Part shown: positions 8,661 through 17,410 of the stretch, in pieces | Numbering within the stretch: the stretch's first letter is position 1 | Layout: each line of letters starts with the position of its first letter | Assembly: GCA_016700175.1 (NCBI GenBank) | Contig: CP065003.1 | Coordinates: forward strand, 2,676,001-2,740,000 | Origin: Acidobacteriota bacterium | GTDB lineage: Bacteria; Acidobacteriota; Blastocatellia; Pyrinomonadales; Pyrinomonadaceae | DNA length: 64,000 bases | Direction of reading: 5' to 3' | Position numbers and translations under genes: made by a program | Notes under the pieces: generated by a model | What the model was told of the DNA's origin: nothing | The model's database searches: none | Seen by the model: only the letters and a program-made list of their open reading frames with translations

Positions 8661-10286
8661 ATGGGCAGTTCCCTGACACGAAAAGCGTTTCTCGTCACAG
8701 CCTTGGCACTTATGGCAGTGCCCTCTTCATCCGCGCTCGCACAGAGCGAGCCCAGAACGCGTGTCGTCGTCACAGACAGCGCCGCGAAGCCCGGCTCGAC
8801 GCCCGTCTCGGACAATTCGGCCACGGCGCTCCCGCTGCTCCGGACCCGGATCTCGATGACGATCGCGAATCCGGCGCTGCGAAGGGGCAGCGTCGGGATC
8901 AAAGTGATCTCGCTGGATTCAGGTGAAACCGTTTACGAACGCGACGCCGAGAAGTATTTTATGCCGGCTTCGAATATGAAGAGCTTCACGGTCGCGGCGG
9001 CGCTCGACAGGCTCGGACCCGAGCATAGGTTCACGACCAGCATTTACGCGCCGGCGAAACCGGAAGGGGGGGTAGTGAAAGGCGACCTGATCATCTTCGG
9101 CCGCGGAGATCCGGCTTTCTCGTGGCGATACAACGGAGGCGACTGGCTGGTCGCGATCGACAATCTCGCCGACAAACTGATCGCGGCGGGCGTGAAGAAG
9201 ATCGAAGGCAATATCGTCGGTGACGGCTCATATTTCAACACTGAAGCCGTCCCGTTCGGCTGGGAGTGGGACGACCTTCAGTGGTATTACGGCGCGGAGG
9301 TATCGGCGCTTTCGGTCAACGACAATGTCGTCGTGATGAAGGTTTCACCTTCGACGATCGGGCTTGCGCCGCTCGTCGCCTTCGAACCGACGAGCACCCT
9401 TTTCCGGGTCGTTAACACCGCCAAGACCGTTCCGAGCGGGGAGCGCAAAACGCTGAAGATCGCCAAGCGGCCCAAAGACAATGTTTACGAGATCTCGGGA
9501 AACCTGCCTGCCGGCGATCCCGGATTCTCGGGCACGGTCTCCATCTCGAATCCTCCGCAGGTATTCGCCGATCTCTTGAAACAGAGGCTGGCTCTGAAAG
9601 GCGTCACCGTCACAGGGAACGCGCTTGGTGTCGACAGATTCGACCGCGGAGGCGAACCGCTGAAAACTGAGGGCCTCTTCGAGGTGGTTTCTCATCCGTC
9701 GCCGCCGCTGAGTCTAATTGCCGAGAACACGATGAAGCCGAGCCAGAACCTCTACACGGAGATCCTTTTGCGTTCGCTCGGTGAGACCACGGGCGATCCA
9801 TCTGATCTGAGAAAGACCAGCGAAGAGAAGGGAATGGCGGTGATCAACGAGCTTCTGAAGAAGGCCGGAGTTCCCCTCGACAGCGTGGTCCAGTACGACG
9901 CCAGCGGGCTTTCAAGGCACAACCTGATCACTCCGAACGCTTCCGCGATGCTCTACAAGTATCTCGATACGGCAAGATATTCGGCATTCTGGAAGAACTC
10001 GCTGACGATCGGCGGCGTGGATGGAACATTGCGAAGGCGGTTCAAAGGAACCAGCGCATCGGGGAACGTGCGCGGCAAGACGGGGACGATCGACCAAGTG
10101 TCCGCACTTTCGGGATACGTCACATCGAAGGCGGGCGAGCGGTTCGCGTTCGCGATAATCACGAACGGAATCCCCGACGCCGGAACAAGGGTATCGGCGA
10201 TCGACGAGATAGTGCTTCAGCTTGCGAACTTGGAGGAGAAGACGTTCTTCGATCCGACGCCGCAGGTCGTGAAGACGGTTCAGTGA
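8661..10286 (+). CDS. dacB: D-alanyl-D-alanine carboxypeptidase/endopeptidase, PBP4 type
   Basis: Class C penicillin-binding protein of peptidase family S13, cleaving D-Ala-D-Ala and cross-links in periplasmic peptidoglycan. A signal peptide occupies about residues 1-28. The nucleophile motif SNMK is at S104-K107, the S13 segment SGLSRHN begins near residue 415, and the KTG triad is at K473-G475. The large insertion domain between the first two motifs is typical of PBP4. At 541 residues it is slightly long, mostly from a linker after the signal peptide. With mpl nearby (12.4 kb) it hints at wall turnover and recycling functions in the region, though they are not one operon. Confidence 0.9.
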   Translation: MGSSLTRKAFLVTALALMAVPSSSALAQSEPRTRVVVTDSAAKPGSTPVSDNSATALPLLRTRISMTIANPALRRGSVGIKVISLDSGETVYERDAEKYFMPASNMKSFTVAAALDRLGPEHRFTTSIYAPAKPEGGVVKGDLIIFGRGDPAFSWRYNGGDWLVAIDNLADKLIAAGVKKIEGNIVGDGSYFNTEAVPFGWEWDDLQWYYGAEVSALSVNDNVVVMKVSPSTIGLAPLVAFEPTSTLFRVVNTAKTVPSGERKTLKIAKRPKDNVYEISGNLPAGDPGFSGTVSISNPPQVFADLLKQRLALKGVTVTGNALGVDRFDRGGEPLKTEGLFEVVSHPSPPLSLIAENTMKPSQNLYTEILLRSLGETTGDPSDLRKTSEEKGMAVINELLKKAGVPLDSVVQYDASGLSRHNLITPNASAMLYKYLDTARYSAFWKNSLTIGGVDGTLRRRFKGTSASGNVRGKTGTIDQVSALSGYVTSKAGERFAFAIITNGIPDAGTRVSAIDEIVLQLANLEEKTFFDPTPQVVKTVQ

Positions 10287-10725
10287 GAGGTTGGAGGCGG
10301 GAGAACTGCCCGTCCGGAGCGCAGGCGCCGGACCGCGCGCGTCCTCGCCCGCATCGCGCAAGAAGCTTCAGATATCAGATCTCCGACAGATTCGTAAACC
10401 TTCCGGCTTGCTGAAGAAGTGGTGCCGCCCCTCCGGGGCGGAAGTCGTAATATCGCCCGTACCCGGTCCACTGTCTCCTGTCTTCTGTTCTACCCGTCGC
10501 TTGCGCTCCGGGTTCCGATCATGTCGCCGCTAAAGCGGCTGAATAATCTTGGGGGCTTCCTTACCGTGGGTTGCGCCCTTCGGGCTTACCCACGGCTAAA
10601 TGCATATGACCGCTACGCGGTCTCCTGTCTCCCGTCTCCTGTCTCCCGTCTCCTGTCTCCCGTCTCCTGTCTCCCGTCTCCTGTCTCCCGTCTCCTGTCT
10701 CCGGTCTCCTGTCTCCGGTCTCCCA
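10287..10725. repeat. Intergenic hairpin module plus 7-bp array
   Basis: No gene. It contains a GGACCGCGCGCGTCC motif near 10330 related to 3738 and 53785, GCCGCTAAAGCGGC (about 10529), the hairpin CCGTGGGTTGCG...TTACCCACGG (10564-10595), GACCGCTACGCGGTC (10608-10622), and then an array of TCTCCTG/TCTCCCG heptamers to about 10725. On the minus strand the heptamers read GAGACAG/GAGACGG. The module order matches 49.5 and 50.7 kb. Confidence 0.8.
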
Positions 10726-10766
10726 AAAAAACCGGCGGCCCGCATTTCGCGAACCGCCGTTTTTGA
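10725..10766. terminator. Bidirectional intrinsic terminator between convergent genes
   Basis: A run of A (10725-10731), then GGCGG ... CCGCC around a 14-base loop, then TTTTT. On the minus strand it ends the RRM gene with a seven-T tail; on the plus strand it could stop read-through from the repeat module. Confidence 0.75.
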
Positions 10767-10784
10767 TCTTGTTGTCCGGTAGGA

Positions 10785-11111
10785 TTACCAACCGGAGTTG
10801 TAGCCGCCGCCACCGCCGCCGCCGTGTCCGCGGCTTCTGCCGCGATTTCCGCCGCCGCGGTCCTCACGCGGACGAGCCTCGTTCACGACGATGTTCCTTC
10901 CTTCGAAGTCCTCGCCGTTGAACTGCTCGATCGCGGTCTGCGCTTCTTCTTCCGTGGCCATCTCGACGAATCCGAAGCCTCTGGAGCGTCCGGTGTCCCT
11001 GTCCTCGATAACCTTAGCCGATTCCACTGTTCCCGCACGCGAAAAGAAGTCGTGCAGATCATCACTTGTCAGATGAAACGACAAGTTTCCAACATACAGT
11101 TTATTGTTCAT
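10785..11111 (-). CDS. RRM-type RNA-binding protein with glycine-rich tail
   Basis: Single RNA recognition motif protein of the bacterial (cyanobacterial Rbp-like) type. RNP-2 is LYVGNL (residues 5-10) and RNP-1 is RGFGFVEM (about residues 44-51), followed by an Arg/Gly-rich tail (about 82-108). At 108 residues it is the usual length. Members bind single-stranded RNA and are often cold- or stress-responsive; no regulatory site is evident here. It is separated from the convergent dacB by a terminator and a repeat module. Confidence 0.92.
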   Translation of the reverse strand: MNNKLYVGNLSFHLTSDDLHDFFSRAGTVESAKVIEDRDTGRSRGFGFVEMATEEEAQTAIEQFNGEDFEGRNIVVNEARPREDRGGGNRGRSRGHGGGGGGGYNSGW

Positions 11112-11474
11112 TATTCGTAGATTTACAATTGAAGCGAAGCAACGAAGGAAGGCTGAACTAGCGGATGGTCTCTAGCGGAACTCCTGTCTAAGATGCGGCG
11201 CGCCTAACTTTCTAAATATCTGCTGCTTCGTGACCTTTCCAACCAAACTCTCTAACCGAACCAAAGCCGCCGCAATCTTTTCTGTAACGGATGCGCCTAT
11301 CGAGACACAGATGAGAGCAAAAACCTTCGTAAGTATGCCCATCTTGCCCCGTTTTGGCAAGTAAATAGTTGGCCCGCAGCGACTCGCGCCAGCGTCCGGA
11401 AGGAATGCATCCGCCGGCGTCCCGGCGGCGAATATATTTACGGTCAAAGGGAATTATCGAACAAGGGGAAGAAA
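11112..11474. other. Intergenic region upstream of the RRM gene and ribA
   Basis: This 363-base gap lies between divergent genes and should hold both promoters. A short minus-strand frame (11172-11342, about 56 codons, with GGGG four bases before its ATG) is possible but has no recognisable feature, so I do not call it. No FMN riboswitch core is apparent upstream of ribA. Confidence 0.4.
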
Positions 11475-12128
11475 ATGATAACAGACACCACCAAGGTCAC
11501 GACATACACAGTAAAGCACATTGAACCCGAGGAAGCCTCGGTCCTGAGAGTCGCGGAGGCGCGCCTGCCGACCGAGTTCGGCGAGTTCCGGATCGCGGGT
11601 TACCGCTCGCTGACGAGCGAAGAGGAGTTTGTCGCGGTCTTCAAGGGAGAAGTCGACGATGGCGAGGCGGTCCCTGTCAGGATTCACTCGCAGTGCCTGA
11701 CGGGCGATGTGTTCCATTCGATCAAGTGCGATTGCGGGCCTCAGCTGCAGAGGGCAATGGAAACAATAGAGGAAGCCGGACGCGGCGTCATCGTCTATCA
11801 GCACCAGGAAGGACGAGGGATCGGGATTATCAACAAGATCCGGGCTTACGCTTTGCAGGACGAAGGCGCCGACACGATCGAGGCGAACGAGCGCCTCGGG
11901 CTAGATGCCGACCTTCGTGAATATGGCCAATGCGTGGAGATACTAAGGGACCTTGGAGTGAAGAAGGTCCGGATGATGTCGAACAATCCGGAGAAGATCC
12001 AAGCGGTTCGCGACGGAGGGCTGGAACTTGTCGAGCGGCTTCCGATCGAGTTCGAGCCTTCGGAGGACACGTTTAAGTACCTGAGCGTGAAAAAGCTGCA
12101 GATGGGGCATCTGCTGAGTCTTGTCTGA
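11475..12128 (+). CDS. ribA: GTP cyclohydrolase II
   Basis: Converts GTP to 2,5-diamino-6-ribosylamino-4(3H)-pyrimidinone 5'-phosphate, the first step of riboflavin synthesis. The zinc site is C74, C85 and C87 in SQCLTGDVFHSIKCDCG. The family signatures HQEGRGIGIINKI and the downstream ANERLGLDADLREY are intact. It is stand-alone (217 residues), without the RibB (DHBP synthase) domain with which it is often fused. ribF is also in the window at 59.5 kb. Confidence 0.95.
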   Translation: MITDTTKVTTYTVKHIEPEEASVLRVAEARLPTEFGEFRIAGYRSLTSEEEFVAVFKGEVDDGEAVPVRIHSQCLTGDVFHSIKCDCGPQLQRAMETIEEAGRGVIVYQHQEGRGIGIINKIRAYALQDEGADTIEANERLGLDADLREYGQCVEILRDLGVKKVRMMSNNPEKIQAVRDGGLELVERLPIEFEPSEDTFKYLSVKKLQMGHLLSLV

Positions 12129-12169
12129 AGTGATCTCACCACGAATCAAATCGACCGATAAGCGAATTT

Positions 12170-12304
12170 AACGCGAAGGTCGCGAGGGCCGCGAAGGAAA
12201 CTACTGCTGTATCCCTTGATCACCTGGCTTCGGTCTTCGGAATAGATCTAATGGTCCCGGGGAAATGCGGAAAAGTTCTTTGCGTCCTTGGCGACCTTCG
12301 CGTT
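12170..12304. repeat. Inverted-repeat intergenic element, AACGCGAAGG type
   Basis: AACGCGAAGGTCGCG (12170-12184) is complementary to GCGACCTTCGCGTT (12291-12304). It is a relative of the element at 1507-1643 and fills the ribA-mpl gap between convergent genes. Confidence 0.6.
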
Positions 12305-12353
12305 CAAAGGCTTTCCGAATCTCTGCGGTCTCTGCGTTTCAAACCTGTGGCTC

Positions 12354-12386
12354 AGTACTCATCTCTCATCTCTCATCTCTCAGTAC
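12354..12386 (-). repeat. 7-bp array supplying the mpl stop codon
   Basis: On the minus strand three GAGAGAT heptamers run through the end of mpl. The last five sense codons and the TGA of mpl lie inside the array, and the array is bounded on both sides by AGTACTGAG-like sequence. Confidence 0.75.
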
Positions 12387-13778
12387 TTCCAACAGCTTCT
12401 CGTGGATCCCGCCGAACCCCCCGTTCGACATAACCGCCACGATGTCGCCTTCGCGCATCTCGGGCGCAAGATGCCCGACGATCGAATCGGCGTCCGGAAG
12501 ATTGAAAGCCGGAAGCCCTTTCGCGGTAACCTCTTCGATCAGCTTTCCCGTATCCAGGACCTTCCCGACCTTGCTCGCCGTAGACGTGTCGTACACGCCG
12601 GCGACGATCACATAGTCGGCTTTCGAGAAAGCCTCGACGTACGGTTCCTGGAAAACGGCAAGGCGGGATGACCAGCTTCTGGGCTCGAAAACCGCTATCA
12701 GGCGTTTGCCGCTGTATCTCTGCCGCAATGCCTCGAGCGTCGCTCCGACGGCCGTCGGATGATGAGCGAAATCGTCGATGACCGTGACTCCGCGTTCGAC
12801 GCCTCGGATCTCGGCCCTTCTCTTTACCGACTTGAATGTCGCGAACGCCTTCTGGATCGTTTCAGGTCCGATCCCCCAGGCATCCGCCGCAACGATCACC
12901 GAAAGGCAGTTGCGTACGTTGAACTCCCCGATCAGCCCGGTTTCGAAGTCGGACCAGTGTTCGCCGTCACGAAAGACGCTGAACCGTGTCTTCGCGCCCG
13001 AGAAGTCCAGATCGCGGGCCTGCCATCTCGCATCTTCGGAAAGCCCGAACGAATGCACGTCGGTGAACAGCTTCCCTTCCATCTCCGAAAGCACCTCCCG
13101 GACGACCGGCGAATCCGTTCCGACAACGAGGCGGCCGTTGGCGGGCACCAGGTTCATCAATCTCGAGAACTGGAACTTGATGTCGGTCAGGTCTCGGTAA
13201 ATATCGGCGTGGTCGAATTCGATGTTGCCGACGATCGCGATCTCGGGAAGGTAATGCATGAACTTCGGCTTCTTGTCGAAATATGCCGTGTCATACTCGT
13301 CGCCCTCGATCACGAAGTACTCGCTGTCGGTCACGCGAAAGCTGGCTCCGAAATTCTGCACCACGCCGCCGACAAGGAACGAAGGATCGAATCCCGCCGT
13401 CTCGAGCACCCACGCCGCGATGCTGGTCGTCGTAGTCTTTCCGTGCGTTCCGGCGACCACCAGGGAACGCCTTCCGCGAATGAATTCGTTCTTGACCGTT
13501 TCGGCCTGCGAATAGTAAGCGAGCTTCCGGTTGAGGACTTCTTCGATCTCCGGATTCCCCCGCGAGATAGCGTTTCCGACGATTATGCTGTCCGCTCCGA
13601 TATCCAGATTCTCCGGCTTGTATCCCGTCATAACCTCGATCCCGAGGCTCTCAAGCTGGGTAGACATCGGTGGATAGACGTTCTGGTCCGAGCCCGTGAC
13701 CTTGTGGCCGCGCGCCTGCAGCATCCCGGCGAGACTCGCCATCGCGGTCCCGCAAATACCGATCAGGTGATAGTGCAT
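12366..13778 (-). CDS. mpl: UDP-N-acetylmuramate:L-alanyl-gamma-D-glutamyl-meso-diaminopimelate ligase
   Basis: Mur-ligase family enzyme that attaches recycled murein tripeptide to UDP-MurNAc in the cytoplasm. The N-terminal motif (HLIGICGTAMASLAGMLQ) with SDQNVYPPMSTQLE and the EGDEYDTAYFDKKPKF segment mark Mpl rather than MurC. The ATP site is GTHGKTTTT (about residue 110), and the central DDFAHHPTA motif is present. Length 470 is normal. Unusually, the last codons and the stop fall in a heptamer repeat. It is divergent from the TPR protein gene and convergent with ribA. Confidence 0.93.
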   Translation of the reverse strand: MHYHLIGICGTAMASLAGMLQARGHKVTGSDQNVYPPMSTQLESLGIEVMTGYKPENLDIGADSIIVGNAISRGNPEIEEVLNRKLAYYSQAETVKNEFIRGRRSLVVAGTHGKTTTTSIAAWVLETAGFDPSFLVGGVVQNFGASFRVTDSEYFVIEGDEYDTAYFDKKPKFMHYLPEIAIVGNIEFDHADIYRDLTDIKFQFSRLMNLVPANGRLVVGTDSPVVREVLSEMEGKLFTDVHSFGLSEDARWQARDLDFSGAKTRFSVFRDGEHWSDFETGLIGEFNVRNCLSVIVAADAWGIGPETIQKAFATFKSVKRRAEIRGVERGVTVIDDFAHHPTAVGATLEALRQRYSGKRLIAVFEPRSWSSRLAVFQEPYVEAFSKADYVIVAGVYDTSTASKVGKVLDTGKLIEEVTAKGLPAFNLPDADSIVGHLAPEMREGDIVAVMSNGGFGGIHEKLLEVLRDER

Positions 13779-13980
13779 TTTGATGTGATTCCGCCCGGTT
13801 CGGGCTCAGTCGGGGACAAGTTTAGCATCGGCGGCGGAACTCGAACAGCGCGGGTCCGGAACCGATCGGCCGTAAGAAGCATCGCAGTGTTTCGAAAAAG
13901 TTATTCGCTTGCATCTCGACCGCTCCTGTTATCTGATGGGAGGGTCCTGAAAGTATCCAAGACTGGAACTGGAGTTGATT

Positions 13981-15060
13981 ATGAAACGAGCATTCCTGGC
14001 AATCGCCATTCTGGCCCTCGCAATTCCGGCATTCGCGCAGAAGATCGGAAAACCGACAAAAGACGGAAAAGAACCGACACCCGCGCAACGCGAGATCATC
14101 AACGAAGGCATACGGCTTCACGAGGAAAAACGTTACGACGAGGCGATCGTGCAGTACAACAAGGTGCTCGCCGAATCGCCTGATTGTGTTCTCGCTCTCT
14201 ACGAGGTGGGATACGCTTATTACGCGAAAAAGGACCTGGACAACAGCCTGCGGTACGCGTTGAAGGCGGCCGAATACCGGTCAGATATCTTGCCGAGGGT
14301 CTATATGATGATCGCCAATGTCGTCGACGACAAAGGGGAGCCGGAGAAGGCGATCAAGATCTACGAAGAAGCCATAAAGCAGACTCCCAATTCTGCTCTC
14401 CTTCGTTACAACATCGCGATCACATACTTCAGGCTGAAGAAATTCAAGGAAGCGAGAGCACAAGCAAAGAAAGCGGTCGAACTGGACTTTGCATATCCCA
14501 GCCCACATTACATTCTCGCGGTCCATTTCTCCGATTCCGGTTACAAGGTTCCGTCTCTGCTTGCCGGCCTCCGGTTCCTTTCGCTGGAAGCGGACACTCC
14601 GCGCGCCAAGAGCGCCGCCGCACTCATCGCCCAGAAGCTTGAATCCGGGGCTACGAAGAACAAGGAATCCGGGAACATCAATATCTTTGTGGATCTGAAC
14701 TCGCCGAAGGACGAGGGAGACTTCTCTACGATCGATCTGATTCTCTCGATGAGAAGCGCGATGAGGATAGGCGGAGATGACGAGAAGGATGAGAAACCTA
14801 AGACCCGCGAAGAGCAGTTCGTCGATACTCTGGAGATGCTTGTGGACAGCATCGCGGAAGACGACGAGAACGGAAAGACGTTTTCCGGAAAGAACTACTT
14901 TGCCTATTTCCGCGAAATGAAGGCTAAGGATTATACCAAGGTACTTGGACACCTTGTCCTTGCCCAGATAGGCAGCGATACCGCGATGGATTGGCTCGCA
15001 AAGAACCAGCAGGACTTGCTGGCGTTCTGGAACTGGTCAAAGGCCTTCAATTCGAAGTAG
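13981..15060 (+). CDS. Secreted TPR-repeat protein
   Basis: Periplasmic or membrane-associated protein of unknown partner. The ATG at 13981 follows GGAG six bases upstream; a TTG at 13975 is less likely. A signal peptide (MKRAFLAIAILALAIPAFAQ) is followed by at least three TPR units between about residues 40 and 175 (for example RLHEEKRYDEAIVQYNKVL and IKIYEEAIKQTPNSALLRYN). The C-terminal half (about 220-359) is acidic and not recognised. TPRs suggest a scaffold role. It is divergent from mpl and has no operon partner. Confidence 0.85.
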   Translation: MKRAFLAIAILALAIPAFAQKIGKPTKDGKEPTPAQREIINEGIRLHEEKRYDEAIVQYNKVLAESPDCVLALYEVGYAYYAKKDLDNSLRYALKAAEYRSDILPRVYMMIANVVDDKGEPEKAIKIYEEAIKQTPNSALLRYNIAITYFRLKKFKEARAQAKKAVELDFAYPSPHYILAVHFSDSGYKVPSLLAGLRFLSLEADTPRAKSAAALIAQKLESGATKNKESGNINIFVDLNSPKDEGDFSTIDLILSMRSAMRIGGDDEKDEKPKTREEQFVDTLEMLVDSIAEDDENGKTFSGKNYFAYFREMKAKDYTKVLGHLVLAQIGSDTAMDWLAKNQQDLLAFWNWSKAFNSK

Positions 15061-15357
15061 TCGTTCGGCTTTCTGGCCGTAAATCATCGGGATTCTGAAA
15101 GGCAACGGTTCAGGTCTTCAGATCTCTGCCCGGATTCGCGATCCATTACTTTGCCGCTCCCCGCACCGCTTGCATTCTTTTGCCGCCTGCGAGGGGGCGG
15201 CACGTTTTTCCGCCCAACCTGATCAAAACAAAGGAAAACCGCGCGTTAAGGTTCAGAGATTGTTGAATGCCCCCGGGTGATTATGCATAATCGTGCGGAC
15301 GGAAGCGCTTCGATCCGCCGTTTTCACCCATATCCCAGAACCGAATAAGAAAAGCCA

Positions 15358-16353
15358 ATGTTGAAAAAGCTCCTGAAGATCGCACTCGTGGTCGTTGTCC
15401 TTGCCGGCGTCGGCTTCGCGGCGTTCATAGGTTACGTAGTGACGTTCCTGCCTGACATACCTCTCGAGGAAGTTCGTATCGAATACACCCACGAACGGAT
15501 CAAACGCGGCGAGTATCTCGCTAAGTCGGTCGCGCAGTGCCTGGACTGCCATTCGGAGCGCGACTGGTCGAAGTTCTCGGGACCCATCAAGCCGGGTACC
15601 GAAGGCGCAGGCGGCGAGCGATTCGATCAATCGATGGGCTTTCCGGGATCGTACACGGCTCCCAACCTGACCCCTCACAACATTAAGGACTGGACCGATG
15701 CCGAGCTGTTTCGGGCGATCACGGCGGGTGTGAGCAGGGACGGGCGACCTCTTTTCCCGATAATGCCGTACCCGAACTACGGGAAGATGGACCGAGAAGA
15801 CATCTACTCGATCATCGCCTACATACGTAAACTGCCGCCGGTGGAGAGCGAAACCCCTCCATCTTCTTCGGATTTCCCGATGAGCATCATCATCCACGCG
15901 ATCCCTTCGGCACCCTCTTTTGTACAAAAGCCTCCTAGGACAGACAAGGTCAAGTACGGGGCATATCTATCCAATGCGGCAGGATGCGCCGAATGTCACA
16001 CTCCGGCGAAAAGCGGCCAAACGATTCCCGAGCTTCTGTTTTCGGGGGGCAGGTACATAGACACGAACACGGCAAGCGTTCAGACCTCCAACATCACTCC
16101 CGACAAGGAAACAGGCATCGGGGCGTGGAGCGAGCAGGACTTCATCGCGCGATTCAAGGCGTTCGACAAGACCTCGGGAATGTACAAGGAAGACGCGGTC
16201 AAGGAAGGCGATTTCAACACCCCGATGCCCTGGCAGGGATATGCGACGATGAGCGAGGAGGACCTTGCAGCGATCTACGCGTACCTGATGTCCATCAAGC
16301 CGATCAAGAACAAGGTTCCGAAACAGCACTCGATACCGAGAAAAAAGAACTGA
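15358..16353 (+). CDS. Dihaem cytochrome c
   Basis: Membrane-anchored periplasmic electron carrier: one N-terminal transmembrane segment (residues 5-30) and two class I cytochrome c domains. The haem motifs are CLDCH (C61-H65) and CAECH (C210-H214); likely methionine ligands are in FPIMPYPNYG and TPMPWQGYATM. This two-domain layout resembles the cytochrome subunits of alcohol or sugar dehydrogenases, but no dehydrogenase is adjacent, so the electron donor is unknown. The TGA stop is the first unit of a TGAGGAC array. Confidence 0.9.
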   Translation: MLKKLLKIALVVVVLAGVGFAAFIGYVVTFLPDIPLEEVRIEYTHERIKRGEYLAKSVAQCLDCHSERDWSKFSGPIKPGTEGAGGERFDQSMGFPGSYTAPNLTPHNIKDWTDAELFRAITAGVSRDGRPLFPIMPYPNYGKMDREDIYSIIAYIRKLPPVESETPPSSSDFPMSIIIHAIPSAPSFVQKPPRTDKVKYGAYLSNAAGCAECHTPAKSGQTIPELLFSGGRYIDTNTASVQTSNITPDKETGIGAWSEQDFIARFKAFDKTSGMYKEDAVKEGDFNTPMPWQGYATMSEEDLAAIYAYLMSIKPIKNKVPKQHSIPRKKN

Positions 16354-16397
16354 GGACTGAGGACTGAGGACTGAGGACTGAGGACTGAGGACTGAGA
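16351..16397 (+). repeat. TGAGGAC heptamer array starting at a stop codon
   Basis: Six perfect TGAGGAC units follow one another from 16351, the first T being the first base of the cytochrome c stop codon. The array orientation places TGA on the coding strand of the upstream gene. The same unit occurs twelve times after ribF. Confidence 0.92.
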
Positions 16398-16797
16398 CAA
16401 GATGCCACATCGTCGTTCGCATAGCGAACACGTATCTTAGCCGTGGCCTTCAGTCCACGGTAGCGGACGGCAAAACCCTTCGAGCCGCTTTAGCGGCGAC
16501 AGATCGAGTGCCCCCAACGCGCCCCGTTTAGAGCAGCCCTTTGGGCTGCAATTCCGCGCGTCCGCGCGGCGCAAACTGAAGTTCGCGGTACCTCGGCAGC
16601 CCGGAGGGCTGTGCTAAACCGGGGCGGGGCGTGGCGTCCGTCGGGATCGATCGGGCTACGCCGAAGAAGGACACAGATAAACACAGATTCAGGGAAGCCG
16701 GTTACTCGCCATCCGAAGGATCATCCTGAATCCGAGTTCATCTGTGTCCTTTCTTTCGGTGAAAACCAGGAGGAGTGGGCAGGCACAGGTCCTGCCC
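16398..16797. repeat. Mixed intergenic repeats between convergent genes
   Basis: No gene. Includes the palindrome GCCGCTTTAGCGGC (about 16482), a GCGCAAACTGAAGTTCGCGG motif (16568-16587) shared with 53740-53758, CAGCCCGGAGGGCTGTGC, and an inverted-repeat element 16669-16749 whose arms are GGACACAGAT and ATCTGTGTCC, related to the element at 23719-23803. Confidence 0.6.
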
Positions 16798-17397
16798 CTA
16801 CAATTGCCCTGCAAACGGAAGATCGCCCGCCTTTTTGTAGACCGGAATATCGACGTCCTGGAAGTTCTCCGTAGGAGGCACGGGCTTCTGTGTGTTCAGA
16901 TCCAGGAATTCCTTCGACACCTTCAGTTCTTTTCCCGAAGGATCGAAGACCGTGGTCCGGATGACGATCACGTCTCCCATGAACGTCCTGAGCTCTTTTC
17001 GGATCTCCGCGATGGAACCGTCCGGTCGAAACACGTGCTCGGCGTAATGCGCCCAGTCCCCGGAAGGCGACGAGTACGTGAAGTTGACACCGATGACCTT
17101 CCCTTCCTTCAGCCAGACGTACGCGACCGTGTAGCTCTCAATTTCCTCTCCGGCGTTCTGGAAATCGATCATCGACGAGTACTTCTTCCAGAGCGGCTTC
17201 GAACCTTCGTTGTAGTCTGATACGTCCGCGAAGATCAGGTGAGGCTCGCCCTGCTTCTCGACGAAGTCCCTTGCCTCCTTCACGTAGGCCTGAACTTCCG
17301 CGAGCGTCTTTCCGTCGGGCGAAACCTCCTGGGCGCCCGCCAGACCCGCGAGGGCCAGGAACGTCATCGGAAGCATTGCCAAACGGATCGATCTCAC
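16798..17397 (-). CDS. Hypothetical secreted protein downstream of an aminotransferase
   Basis: Unrecognised family. The GTG at 17397 is chosen because AGGGAG lies seven bases upstream and it begins a signal peptide (RLAMLPMTFLALAGLAGAQ); a longer frame would run into the aminotransferase. The mature part of about 175 residues has many aromatic residues and a segment (HLIFADVSDYNEGSKPLWKK) without known motif. It begins 13 bases after the aminotransferase stop on the same strand, so the two are probably co-transcribed. Confidence 0.7.
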   Translation of the reverse strand: MRSIRLAMLPMTFLALAGLAGAQEVSPDGKTLAEVQAYVKEARDFVEKQGEPHLIFADVSDYNEGSKPLWKKYSSMIDFQNAGEEIESYTVAYVWLKEGKVIGVNFTYSSPSGDWAHYAEHVFRPDGSIAEIRKELRTFMGDVIVIRTTVFDPSGKELKVSKEFLDLNTQKPVPPTENFQDVDIPVYKKAGDLPFAGQL

Positions 17398-17410
17398 GTC
17401 GAAACTCCCT

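Noticed and set aside
11172..11447. Minus-strand small protein gene
   Set aside because: Only a weak start signal and no recognisable feature; listed only as a possibility in the intergenic entry.
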